From CADEDV01 sp048498035 (GTDB lineage: Bacteria > Bacteroidota > Bacteroidia > Chitinophagales > Chitinophagaceae), in the NCBI GenBank assembly GCA_048498035.1, contig JBEHYT010000019.1, forward strand, positions 1-64,000: a stretch of DNA of 64,000 nucleotides. The letters are read 5' to 3'. Positions 8,251-15,794 of this stretch are shown piece after piece (the stretch's first letter is position 1; each line of letters starts with the position of its first letter). The translations under genes and the position numbers were made by a program. Below the pieces are notes generated by a model that ran no database searches, was not told the origin of the DNA, and worked only from the letters and a program-made list of their open reading frames with translations.

Positions 8251-8325
8251 TGGGAGTTGACGGGTTCGAACCGCCGACCCTCTGCTTGTAAGGCAGATGC
8301 TCTGAACCAGCTGAGCTAAACTCCC
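8251..8325 (-). tRNA. tRNA-Val, anticodon TAC
   Basis: 75 bases on the minus strand. Acceptor stem GGGAGTT/AACTCCC with discriminator A, D-arm with AGCTCAGCTGGTTCAGAGC, anticodon stem TCTGC/GCAGA around loop CTTACAA (anticodon TAC), and T-arm with GGTTCGAACCC. CCA is not encoded. The second tRNA in the window is another valine isoacceptor. Confidence 0.97.
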
Positions 8326-8434
8326 TTTTTCCCGTTTTGGGACGGCAAAGATAAGGGTAGCGGATTTACCAACAAAAAAAATACAAACCATTTTCCCGAT
8401 TTTCAACTATCCTGAAAACCAGTACCTTGCCCCT

Positions 8435-9331
8435 ATGTCTACCGGCACCCATACGGCTCCCATTTCCCTGCTAACCGGCAACTGCCTCCACCTGCTTCCA
8501 ACCCTCCCCGGCAGCCAGTTTGACCTTATTATCGCCGATCCGCCGTACAACCTGGGCAAGGACTATGGCAACGATTCAGACTCCCGCAACCTGCCCGAGT
8601 ACCTGGATTTTACCCGCCTATGGGTGCGGGAATGCAAACGCCTGCTGACCAGCACCGGTACCCTCTACGTATTTATGGGCTTCCGGTTTATTTCCCACCT
8701 CTACCAGCTCCTGGAGGCGGAAGGGCTCCATTTCTGCAACTGGATCTGCTGGCACTATACCCAGGGCATCGGCAAGAAAAAGGGCTTTTCCCCGCGCCAT
8801 GATGATATCCTGATGTTTACCAAAACACCCGATTATTTCTTTAACCTGGATGCCGTCCGCATCCCCCAGAAGTTCTACCGCTCCGTCAACAACATGCGGG
8901 GCGCCAACCCCGGGGATGTATGGGAATTCTCCCACGTGCACTATTGCAATGAAAACCGGCAGGATCATCCTACCCAGAAGCCGGAAGGACTGATAGAGCG
9001 GCTCGTATTGGCCTCGTCGCCCGCGGGCGGGCAGGTGCTGGACCCTTTTTCCGGCAGCGGCACCACGCTGCGCGTGTGCCAGCAACTGGGCCGGAATTGC
9101 ACCGGCATAGAACTAAACCCAGATTACGTGCAACAAACGCAGGAACGGCTGCAAAAGCCCTTCACCGGCTTCGACAGCATCGATCCCCGCATGAAGCGCA
9201 TTCCCAACGACCTCAACGATCCAGCCATTCGCGCAGCGTATTTACAAAACCATATGGAATGGTTCTTGGAGCATCACGAAAATGCCAAAGCTGAATTTTT
9301 AGCCGCGGTGCAGGCTAAATACGGTGCATAA
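8435..9331 (+). CDS. DNA (adenine-N6 or cytosine-N4) methyltransferase, beta class
   Basis: A 298-residue SAM-dependent DNA methyltransferase. Motif IV DPPYNLGKDYGNDSDSRN lies near residue 35, and the SAM-binding motif I LDPFSGSGTT near 206-215. Motif IV before motif I defines the beta class. The HPTQKPEGLIERLV segment just before motif I is typical of the family. DPPY indicates amino-methylation, most often N6-adenine. There is no restriction endonuclease, specificity subunit or other R-M gene nearby, so it is an orphan, as with YhdJ- or CcrM-like regulators of epigenetic state. The last ~65 residues (helical, Arg/Asn-rich) are outside the core fold. It starts 110 bases from tRNA-Val, divergently. 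Confidence 0.9.
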   Translation: MSTGTHTAPISLLTGNCLHLLPTLPGSQFDLIIADPPYNLGKDYGNDSDSRNLPEYLDFTRLWVRECKRLLTSTGTLYVFMGFRFISHLYQLLEAEGLHFCNWICWHYTQGIGKKKGFSPRHDDILMFTKTPDYFFNLDAVRIPQKFYRSVNNMRGANPGDVWEFSHVHYCNENRQDHPTQKPEGLIERLVLASSPAGGQVLDPFSGSGTTLRVCQQLGRNCTGIELNPDYVQQTQERLQKPFTGFDSIDPRMKRIPNDLNDPAIRAAYLQNHMEWFLEHHENAKAEFLAAVQAKYGA

Positions 9332-9381
9332 CCTCGAAAAGACAAAGGATTGTGTAAACGATTAAAGAAAGGAAACGATTA

Positions 9382-9705
9382 TCAAATGGTCATACCAGAT
9401 TCTTCAACCTGCGATACCAACTGCCGTTTTTGACTAATAGCCTGTTTGAAGTAAGGATTTTTCAACGCTTTTTCTTCAAGAAGATCAATGGGGCGTTGCA
9501 GCATATCCTGTAGTGAAAATTTTAAATCAAAATAGTTATCGGCATAGGCTTTCACGTCAACATCGTAAAAATCGACTATTAAATCCACGTCACTGGTAGG
9601 TGAGAAATGATCAGTAAGCACAGACCCAAAAGCATACAGATTTTTAACCTTGTGCGACCTACAAAGGTTATGAATATCAGCGCTGTATTTATCTAAAAAA
9701 GCCAT
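9382..9705 (-). CDS. MNT-type nucleotidyltransferase domain protein
   Basis: A 107-residue minimal nucleotidyltransferase. The signature GS-x10-DxD is intact: YAFGSVLTDHFSPTSDVDLIV near residues 24-44, giving the metal-binding Asp pair. Family members transfer nucleotides and often serve as the antitoxin of HEPN-MNT pairs, where the MNT protein AMPylates the HEPN toxin. No HEPN gene (RX4-6H motif) is visible on either side, so the partner is missing or elsewhere. The start at 9705 is preferred to an upstream in-frame ATG at 9789, because the extra 28 residues (Pro, Cys and Phe rich) do not belong to the family. Confidence 0.8.
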   Translation of the reverse strand: MAFLDKYSADIHNLCRSHKVKNLYAFGSVLTDHFSPTSDVDLIVDFYDVDVKAYADNYFDLKFSLQDMLQRPIDLLEEKALKNPYFKQAISQKRQLVSQVEESGMTI

Positions 9706-9863
9706 TTGTGTACCGAAGTTAAAAATATTCGACGGAAATTCGAAGCAAAGTTTTGGACCGCACGGTCGGTAAACATGCTCTTTGAGCATGATTTTTGACT
9801 TAATTTGATTTCCGGTTTGTTTTCACTTTTTCGTTTTTCATTATTAACTTTTAATTGCCCTCC

Positions 9864-10691
9864 ATGCCTTACCTCAAATCCCGCCAGGCCGATAGTAATG
9901 TTGAATTATATTATGAAGACTGGGGTTCCGGCCGCCCGCTCATTTTTATCCACGGATGGCCCAGCAGTCATCGTATGTGGGACTACCAAACCACCTATTT
10001 TGCCGCCAAAGGCTATCGCGTTATTGCCTACGACAGGCGCGGCTTTGGACAGTCGTTCAAACCCTGGGAGTCGTATGATTATACCACGCTGGCGTCTGAC
10101 CTGAAATTGTTGATTGATGAATTGCAACTGGAAGATGTAACGCTGATCGGGTTTTCCATGGGTGGGGGAGAAGTGGCGCGGTATTGCCACCAGTATCAAT
10201 GTGCCAGGTTAAAATCGGTAGTGCTGGTGAGCACTATTCTGCCGTTTTTATTACAGACGGAGGATAATCCCCATGGCGCACCCAGGCAGTTGTTTGATAG
10301 TTTTATCGATAAGATCCTGGACGACCGCCCGGCCTTCCTGAAAGATTTTGGAAAAGATTTCTTTGGTGAAACGTTTATTAATCATCCGTTGAGCCAGGCG
10401 TACCTGGATTGGGCGCATGCGCTTACGTTACAGGCGTCGGTAAAGGGTACGATTGATTGCATTGGGTCGTTTTCAGCTACTGATTTTAGAAAGGAGTTGG
10501 CGAGTATTACCGTACCGGCATTGGTGATTCATGGTAATAACGACAAAATTGTGCCGGTGCAGATCAGCAGTGATCTGTCGTCTAAAATGATCCCAGGCGC
10601 GAAATACCTGGTATATGATGGGGCGCCGCACGGTTTGTTTGCAACGGATAAAGATCAGTTGAATGCAGACATTGCAGCGTTTGTGAAATAG
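9864..10691 (+). CDS. Alpha/beta hydrolase, non-heme chloroperoxidase/esterase-like
   Basis: A 275-residue alpha/beta-hydrolase. HGWPSSHRMWDYQ supplies the oxyanion loop, DRRGFGQS the conserved Arg-Gly turn, and GFSMGGGEVARY the nucleophile elbow (Ser near residue 97). The acid is probably Asp in HGNNDKIVP and the histidine is in APHGLFATDKDQLN near the C-terminus. The GFSMGGGEVARY elbow and AYDRRGFGQS motif are typical of the cofactor-free haloperoxidase/arylesterase subgroup. The real substrate is unknown. There is no signal peptide, so it is cytoplasmic. The gene is monocistronic and ends before a bidirectional terminator. Confidence 0.9.
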   Translation: MPYLKSRQADSNVELYYEDWGSGRPLIFIHGWPSSHRMWDYQTTYFAAKGYRVIAYDRRGFGQSFKPWESYDYTTLASDLKLLIDELQLEDVTLIGFSMGGGEVARYCHQYQCARLKSVVLVSTILPFLLQTEDNPHGAPRQLFDSFIDKILDDRPAFLKDFGKDFFGETFINHPLSQAYLDWAHALTLQASVKGTIDCIGSFSATDFRKELASITVPALVIHGNNDKIVPVQISSDLSSKMIPGAKYLVYDGAPHGLFATDKDQLNADIAAFVK

Positions 10692-10743
10692 GTGAGTAGT
10701 AAGTTATCGATAATAGGTTATCAGCAACAAACGACCAGTAATA

Positions 10744-10796
10744 AGAAAGGCCTGCTATCCGCGGTTGAAACAACGGGTAGCAGGCTATTTTCTTTG
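10744..10796. terminator. Bidirectional terminator
   Basis: Stem GGCCTGCTATCC/GGGTAGCAGGCT flanked by an A-rich run on the left and a T-rich run on the right, between the convergent hydrolase and the 145-residue gene. Confidence 0.65.
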
Positions 10797-10806
10797 CGGT
10801 TGACGG

Positions 10807-11244
10807 TCAGGGGATGAGGTCTTTGATCATCCTTTCCACACCTTCCACAAATGGGATCAGTTGCTCTGGCGAAATGTTTTCAGCCACACTGAATGCTGAA
10901 AGCGCGGCTTCTGTCCACTGGTGGAGATGGTGTTTCCACTCCGGCAATGTCCAGGATACCCGGCCGCTTCCGTCAAACGGTGATTGTTTTCGCAAATAAC
11001 AGATCTCGATCAATACCTCCAGCAGTTCTCCAAAATGTACCAGGTTGCCCGGCGTACCTTCCTGCCAGTTGTAGGCGGAAGAAAGTGCGGCCGCGCAATA
11101 GTTCCGGAACAATTCCTGCCACTCTGCAGGCGTGGCAAAGCGCCGCAGGTCCCGCAGTACATCATCCAGGTTTACCTCGTACGGGTTGGTGCCATGGTCA
11201 AGCGCCAACCGATTTAGAAAATGCTCATGATTCACATCTTGCAT
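10807..11244 (-). CDS. Conserved-looking protein of unknown function
   Basis: A 145-residue protein, acidic and predicted mostly helical, rich in Trp and Leu (WQELFRNYCAAALSSAYNW; LLEVLIEICYLRK). There is no signal peptide, membrane segment or catalytic motif. I do not recognise the family. The ATG and codon use match the neighbouring genes, and the terminator just beyond the stop supports a real gene. The region upstream of its start is filled by repeats. Confidence 0.65.
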   Translation of the reverse strand: MQDVNHEHFLNRLALDHGTNPYEVNLDDVLRDLRRFATPAEWQELFRNYCAAALSSAYNWQEGTPGNLVHFGELLEVLIEICYLRKQSPFDGSGRVSWTLPEWKHHLHQWTEAALSAFSVAENISPEQLIPFVEGVERMIKDLIP

Positions 11245-11375
11245 ACCCTCTTTTTTATTGGTTAAAAAATAACCGGATCCGCGAATGGTAACTTCTTAAA
11301 TACAAAAGAAGCCCGGTTGGACTAACCAATTCCTGACTTTTTCAGTTTTTTCTAAATAAAAAAGACGAGAGCAAC

Positions 11376-11414
11376 AATTCGATAATTCGGCGATTCGGCG
11401 ATTCGATAATTAAT
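11376..11414 (+). repeat. Octamer array
   Basis: Units ATTCGATA, ATTCGGCG, ATTCGGCG, ATTCGATA and a final ATTAATT, with exact 8-bp period. Unlike the other arrays it is not next to a gene end: both flanking genes diverge from this spacer. Confidence 0.75.
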
Positions 11415-11420
11415 TTTCTG

Positions 11421-12033
11421 TTGCGGCCTTCGCGTAATCTTCGAATCTTGCGTTCCCAAAAAGAGGTTCTTCAAACTGCGGTATCGCCATGAACGCTATA
11501 CTGAATCAGGCATCCTTTCCACATTTGTATCTCTCCTCAATCACCGAATCAGCGAATTATCGGATCACTAGTGTCTGGAGAAACTTTAATGAACAACTGC
11601 AATTGTTGGTACTTTCGGATAATGAGAATTAATTACTGCTTGAATAAATGCTTTTTTGTGGCCTTCGCGCGGTCTTCGGATCTTGCGTTCCCAAAAAGAG
11701 GTTCTTCAAACTGCGGTATCGCCATGAACGCTATACTGAATCAGGCATCCTTTTCACATTTGTATCTCTCGTCAATTACCGAATCAGCGAATTATCGGAT
11801 CACTAGTGTCTGGAGAAACTTTAATGAACAACTGCAATTGTTGGTACTTTCGGATAATGAGAATTAATTACTGCTTGAATAAATGCTTTTTTGCGGCCTT
11901 CGCGTGGTCTTCGAATCTTGCGTTCCCAAAAAGAAGTTCTTCAAACTGCGGTATCGCCATGAACGCTATACTGAATCAGGCATCCTTTCCACATTTGTAC
12001 GTCTTCTCAATTACCGAATCAGCGAATCGCCGA
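11421..12033. repeat. 235-bp tandem repeat, about 2.6 copies
   Basis: Copies begin at 11421, 11656 and 11891 (TTGCGGCCTTCGCG...), an exact 235-bp period with a few substitutions; the third copy diverges near 12010-12033. Each copy contains a CCCAAAAAGAGGTTCTTC segment, a short inverse octamer array (CACCGAATCAGCGAATTATC) and an ACTGCAATTGTTGG segment. Small ORFs repeated with the unit have no protein-like character. The spacer of 830 bases holds no gene. Confidence 0.9.
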
Positions 12034-12050
12034 ATTATCGAATTAGTAAA

Positions 12051-12058
12051 TATCTTTG
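12051..12058 (+). promoter_or_regulatory. tag promoter -7 element
   Basis: TATCTTTG, a perfect TAnnTTTG, 18 bases before the tag ATG. It lies at the end of the third tandem copy's octamer array. Confidence 0.6.
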
Positions 12059-12076
12059 CCCGTTCAAATTAATCGT

Positions 12077-12616
12077 ATGTCGTATTGCAACTTTGTTCAG
12101 CAAAAGGGAAAAGGAACCGTACATGAGCATTACCATAATACCGAATATGGTTTTCCCATTAAGGATGATAACCTGCTTTTTGCAAGGCTGATTTTAGAGA
12201 TCAACCAGGCCGGTTTAAGTTGGGAAACGATATTGAAGAAGAAGGATAATTTTTTCAAGGCCTTTGATGATTTTAATATCGCCAAAGTGGCGCGCTACAC
12301 CGACGCCAGGAAGGCAAAACTGATGCAGGATGCCGGCATCATTCGCAATCGCCTGAAAATTGAAGCAACCGTTCATAATGCGCAGGTGATCCGCCAACTG
12401 CAGAAAGAACATGGCTCTTTCCTCAACTGGCTGGAAATGAATCATCCCAAAACCAAGGAAGAGTGGGTGAAATTATTTAAGAAAACCTTCCGTTTCACCG
12501 GTGGTGAAATCGTCAACGAATTCCTGATGAGCATCGGCTTTCTTCCAGGCTCACATGTTGAAACTTGCCCGGTATATGCAAAGGTGCTGAAGAAAAAACC
12601 GATGTGGAATAGCTAA
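12077..12616 (+). CDS. tag: DNA-3-methyladenine glycosylase I
   Basis: A 179-residue glycosylase that excises 3-methyladenine in base excision repair. Family signatures: EYGFPIKDDNLLFARLILE, then NQAGLSWETILKKKDNFFKAF (the helix-hairpin-helix substrate region). The zinc snap of TAG is present: Cys4, a His near residue 16-20, and the C-terminal HVETC pair with the usual H-x3-C spacing. The start at 12077 keeps MSYC at the N-terminus, as zinc binding requires, and lies just downstream of the promoter box; the upstream alternative at 12056 falls inside the -7 element. The stop codon TAA is formed by the first base-step of the downstream octamer array. Confidence 0.93.
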   Translation: MSYCNFVQQKGKGTVHEHYHNTEYGFPIKDDNLLFARLILEINQAGLSWETILKKKDNFFKAFDDFNIAKVARYTDARKAKLMQDAGIIRNRLKIEATVHNAQVIRQLQKEHGSFLNWLEMNHPKTKEEWVKLFKKTFRFTGGEIVNEFLMSIGFLPGSHVETCPVYAKVLKKKPMWNS

Positions 12617-12650
12617 TTCGGTAATTCAGTGATTCGATAATTCGACAATG
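12614..12650 (+). repeat. Octamer array at the tag 3' end
   Basis: ATTCGGTA, ATTCAGTG, ATTCGATA, ATTCGACA, then ATG. It starts in the tag stop codon (TAATTC) and runs in the sense direction of tag. Confidence 0.8.
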
Positions 12651-12698
12651 AAAATGCCAGAAGGGCAGGTTGTCAATCGCTCTATCAAGTATATATAA

Positions 12699-12744
12699 AT
12701 TAGCGAATCATCGCATTGCCGAATCGTCGAATTGGTCAATTCGG
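12699..12744 (-). repeat. Octamer array at the 3' end of the 12.7-kb gene
   Basis: Minus strand: ATTGACCA, ATTCGACG, ATTCGGCA, ATGCGATG, ATTCGCTA. The stop codon TGA of the minus-strand gene lies within the first unit. It faces the tag array, so the two arrays converge. Confidence 0.78.
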
Positions 12745-13026
12745 TTGCACTGCCGGTAAGCGGTAATGTTGTCCGTCCAGGACAAATAACTCATCAATTT
12801 CGTACGTCCAGAAAGCGTGTAGGGGAGATTTTTCGAGAATATCGCGGACAGCGTTTTTATCTTCTGCATTAACCGTGATCCAGGCACGCTGCGTTTCCAT
12901 GCTCACCGCGTACTGATCAACAACGTCTTTGTTGATCAGGAAGTTGATGTAGGTCCGGTGAGGCGGCACCCGCTCCATGAAGTCGTCATTCATCTCAAAC
13001 TGTATCGTCACCTGGTATTTCTTCAT
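12736..13026 (-). CDS. Small ferredoxin-fold (YciI/muconolactone isomerase-like) protein
   Basis: A 96-residue protein whose pattern (MKKYQVTIQFEMNDDFMERVPPHRTYINFLINKD split by a helix, then WITVNAEDKNAVRDILEKSPL and a final strand) fits a dimeric alpha/beta-barrel fold such as YciI or muconolactone delta-isomerase. Members bind small aromatic or carbonyl compounds or act as accessory domains; no function can be given here. The ATG at 13026 is preferred over an in-frame ATG 45 bases upstream, since MKKYQV begins the first strand directly. The last residues and stop codon overlap an octamer array. Confidence 0.7.
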   Translation of the reverse strand: MKKYQVTIQFEMNDDFMERVPPHRTYINFLINKDVVDQYAVSMETQRAWITVNAEDKNAVRDILEKSPLHAFWTYEIDELFVLDGQHYRLPAVQPN

Positions 13027-13121
13027 GCTATAATAAAGACAATTTAAAGGTAGGAAAGTTGCACGGCTCAAAAATAAAATCCTACTAAGGGGAATTGTAA
13101 AAACCTGTATTTTTAGCCAAT

Positions 13122-13196
13122 GGAACGTTAGCTCAGTTGGTTCAGAGCATTACTTTGACAGAGTAGGGGTCACTGGTTCGAGTCCAGTACGTTCCA
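13122..13196 (+). tRNA. tRNA-Val, anticodon GAC
   Basis: 75 bases. Acceptor stem GGAACGT/ACGTTCC with discriminator A, D-arm AGCTCAGTTGGTTCAGAGC, anticodon stem TTACT/AGTAG around TTGACAG (anticodon GAC), T-arm GGTTCGAGTCC. CCA is not encoded. An octamer array starts eight bases after its end. Confidence 0.97.
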
Positions 13197-13203
13197 CGCT
13201 TTT

Positions 13204-13443
13204 CTAATTCGGTGATTCGGCGATTCGTTGATTCTATAATTGCTATTTTCAAATTACCTCATTTCCCAGCACCACTGAATCAGCGGATTAACGAATTGCT
13301 GAATTGGTTTTCATCTCCACATTTTCTTCCATTACCGAATCACAGAATCACCGAATTATTGAATCAATTAGCACATTTCCACATTAATCACATTTTCACA
13401 TTTGCATTTTCATTTTCACATTAGCACATTAATCACATTTGCT
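13204..13443. repeat. Convergent octamer arrays between tRNA-Val and mtaB
   Basis: From the tRNA side (plus): ATTCGGTG, ATTCGGCG, ATTCGTTG, ATTCTATA. From the mtaB side (minus): first AATGTG-type octamers (AATGTGCT, AATGTGAA and variants) starting within bases of the mtaB stop, then AATTCGGTG-type units further out, then a second ATTC group near 13275-13310. Each array reads in the sense of the gene it follows. No gene is present in this spacer. Confidence 0.78.
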
Positions 13444-14736
13444 TTACACCGTCCATTCAACCAGCTGGTTCACCCATTCCGGGCGGAAAGGAGTGGTAAC
13501 CCGGATATAATTATCCGTATATCCTTCCATCATTCCATTCTTGTCGTTGTGCTCAAATAATACTTTCCGGGTTTGTCCGGCATGCTGTTGGTTAAAGTAT
13601 TGCTGCTTCATATAAGAAAGGCTTCGCAACGTCCGATTGCGCTCATTTCTCACATGCATGGGAACAACAGGTCCCAGTGAAAGCGCGTGGGTATTATCGC
13701 GCTCAGAATATGTAAATACGTGGAGATAAGTAATATCCAGGCTATGTAAAAAGTCAAATGTTTCCTGGAAATCAGCATCCGTTTCGCCCGGGAAACCAAC
13801 AATTACATCCACACCGATGGCACAATGCGGCATCAGCGTTTTAATCAGGCTTACGCGCTCTGCATAGAGTTCACGCTTATACCGGCGCCGCATCGCCGAC
13901 AGCGTTTTATTGCTACCGCTTTGCAACGGGATATGAAAGTGCGGCATAAACTGGTCGCTGTTAGTTACCCACTCAATAATTTCATTGGTGAGCAGGTTCG
14001 GCTCAATCGATGAGATCCGATACCTGTCGATCCCCTGCACCTCGTCCAGCGCTTTCACCAGTTCAAAAAAGTTTTCTTCGCGGCCGCTGATGCTGATAAC
14101 CTGTCCGGCACCATCGGGACCTTTACCAAAGTCGCCCAGGTTTACCCCGGTCAGCACAATTTCGCGCACACCGCTGATAGCAAGTTCTTCTGCATTTTTT
14201 ACAACATTGGCGATCCGGTCGCTCCGGCTTTTGCCACGGGCCATGGGAATGGTGCAAAAGGAACAGTTGTAGTCGCAACCGTCCTGCACTTTTAAGAAGG
14301 TCCGGGTGCGGTCGTTCACCGACCACGACGAATGAAACCCGGTTACTTCATCAATTTCGCAACTGCAAATCCGTGCTGAATCGCCTTTAGCCAGTTCACG
14401 CAGGTGCTGGGCGATGTTGAATTTTTCAGCGGCGCCAAGTACGAGATCCACGCCGGGGATAGCTGCAATTTCTTTGGGCTTTAACTGCGCATAGCAGCCG
14501 GTAATTACTACCAGGCTTTCCGGTGCCTTGCGTTGAATACGACGAACCAGTTGCCGGCATTCTTTATCGGCGTTGTCGGTAACTGAACAGGTATTGATAA
14601 CGTAGACGTCGGCCAGATCATCAAATTCCTTCTTCTCAAAACCTTCGTTTTCGAGAAGTCGGGAAATAGACGATGTTTCGGAGAAGTTGAGCTTACAACC
14701 CAGGGTATGAAATGCGACAGATTTTGCGACCGACAT
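13444..14736 (-). CDS. mtaB: tRNA t6A37 methylthiotransferase MtaB (MiaB-like)
   Basis: A 430-residue radical-SAM methylthiotransferase that converts t6A37 to ms2t6A in tRNAs reading ANN codons. The N-terminal UPF0004 domain holds the three auxiliary-cluster cysteines (HTLGCKLNFSE, INTCSVT, TGCYAQ). The radical SAM motif CDYNCSFC lies near residue 150. LTGVNLGDFGKG and HIPLQSGS are family motifs, and a TRAM-like domain ends the protein. The long in-frame extension upstream of 14736 is rejected because it is low-quality Arg/Ser/Lys-rich sequence and because a perfect -7 box lies 6 bases before this ATG. The next gene end downstream is the tRNA-Val(GAC), a convergent neighbour. Confidence 0.93.
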   Translation of the reverse strand: MSVAKSVAFHTLGCKLNFSETSSISRLLENEGFEKKEFDDLADVYVINTCSVTDNADKECRQLVRRIQRKAPESLVVITGCYAQLKPKEIAAIPGVDLVLGAAEKFNIAQHLRELAKGDSARICSCEIDEVTGFHSSWSVNDRTRTFLKVQDGCDYNCSFCTIPMARGKSRSDRIANVVKNAEELAISGVREIVLTGVNLGDFGKGPDGAGQVISISGREENFFELVKALDEVQGIDRYRISSIEPNLLTNEIIEWVTNSDQFMPHFHIPLQSGSNKTLSAMRRRYKRELYAERVSLIKTLMPHCAIGVDVIVGFPGETDADFQETFDFLHSLDITYLHVFTYSERDNTHALSLGPVVPMHVRNERNRTLRSLSYMKQQYFNQQHAGQTRKVLFEHNDKNGMMEGYTDNYIRVTTPFRPEWVNQLVEWTV

Positions 14737-14742
14737 AATATA

Positions 14743-14750
14743 CAAAGGTA
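14743..14750 (-). promoter_or_regulatory. mtaB promoter -7 element
   Basis: Minus strand TACCTTTG, a perfect match, ending 6 bases before the mtaB ATG; this implies an almost leaderless mRNA and fixes the start codon. Confidence 0.65.
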
Positions 14751-15300
14751 CGAAAAACGGGGATTTTTTCGTAATGAATTGGCTATCATGTTGATATGAT
14801 TTATTCGTGTGTTTGGATGAATAATGGGCTTTGTTTTGACCGGAGACATGTGATGCGGCGTTTTTGCAGAACCGGGATCGCTTTTGGCAAGCACCTGTGA
14901 TTTTTCCCGGGACAATCATGCTATTGTGGTCAAAAAGAGTGGCGAAAAAGCTGAAACAAAACCTGCTGCTGGCCCTGCGGGCCCTCCCTTTTTTTTCCCT
15001 CCCCCTCCACCGCCACTCGTTTTTTTCCCCGCTCAAAAAAGAATTCAGGGTGGCAACTTTCGCTACCACAGACCGCCATCGGGAATACAACAACAAATTT
15101 CAACCTTGTTGTCGTTAAGTATTGGAAGAATTTGTCATCAGCTTAAGACATCCCAAACCTACTAACCACCACCAGCGAAACCTTGTGAAAAAAAACATTT
15201 CTAACGGGAAAATTCTCTTCGCTATTTAACTGCCACCAAATCCATTTACAAACCCGCCTTTTCCACCGCCGAAAAGCCCTTTCAAATCACTTTTTCTCTT
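14751..15300. other. Long intergenic region without a convincing gene
   Basis: About 550 bases between divergent mtaB and the DUF4258 gene. It contains a GC-rich hairpin (GGCCCTGCGGGCC near 14975-14990) followed by pyrimidine-rich runs (CCCTTTTTTTTCCCTCCCCC). Overlapping ORFs in several frames are low-complexity Pro/Arg-rich and not credible. A non-coding RNA cannot be excluded. Confidence 0.45.
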
Positions 15301-15308
15301 TATCTTTT
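15301..15308 (+). promoter_or_regulatory. Promoter -7 element
   Basis: TATCTTTT, one mismatch to TAnnTTTG, 18 bases upstream of the GTG start at 15327. Confidence 0.4.
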
Positions 15309-15326
15309 CCGCCTAAATCCGTTGCT

Positions 15327-15794
15327 GTGCTAAAAAAATGGACCCCCTTCCTGCTAATCGTGTTAATGGGCATCGCGCTGTTTTTTCTAAAGCAATGCGT
15401 GAACGGAAAGAAACCATCGCCACAACCGAAAACCACCACCACCCGTCCAAAAGATCCCGCCTCCACCGTCAACCGCGACCGCGGATTTGATCGCCGCACC
15501 TCCTACCTGGAATACAGCGCTCATGCCAAATGCCGTATGCAATGCCGGAAAATCTCACAGGCAGAAGTAGAAGATATTATGCGTACCGGCACCATCAACT
15601 ACAACAAAAGCGACATACAGAACGCCCGCTGCCCACGCTACGCACTGGAAGGCACTACCAACGACAACCAACGGGTACGTATCGTATTTGCCCAGTGCAA
15701 CACTTCGACAACCGTAGTAACCGTGATTGATCTGGGTACCGACTGGCAATGTGACTGCCCCGGGGACGATGGTAAATATCAAAACAAGCGATGA
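15327..15794 (+). CDS. DUF4258-like membrane-anchored protein
   Basis: A 155-residue protein. Residues 5-22 (WTPFLLIVLMGIALFFLKQC) are a signal anchor or lipoprotein-like segment, followed by a Pro/Thr-rich linker (about 28-50). The C-terminal domain SAHAKCRMQCRKISQAEVED...RYALEGT...RIVFAQCN...VVTVIDLG matches the DUF4258 pattern, with the 'S.HA..RM..R.I....V..il..G' opening. DUF4258 resembles BrnT/RelE-like small folds but no activity can be assigned. Cysteines are frequent (C23, C68, C73, C102 and the final CDCPG). GTG is the start; no ATG fits. The stop overlaps the next gene by four bases (ATGA), so the two are coupled. Confidence 0.7.
   Translation: MLKKWTPFLLIVLMGIALFFLKQCVNGKKPSPQPKTTTTRPKDPASTVNRDRGFDRRTSYLEYSAHAKCRMQCRKISQAEVEDIMRTGTINYNKSDIQNARCPRYALEGTTNDNQRVRIVFAQCNTSTTVVTVIDLGTDWQCDCPGDDGKYQNKR

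Noticed and set aside
11571..12072. Repeated small ORFs beginning MSGETLMNNC in the 235-bp repeat
   Set aside because: They are copied by the tandem repeat, differ only where the repeat differs, and have no protein-like composition.
14864..15165. Overlapping ORFs in the mtaB-DUF4258 spacer
   Set aside because: Low-complexity Pro, Arg and Phe-rich products caused by pyrimidine runs; frames overlap one another and lack a promoter-supported start.
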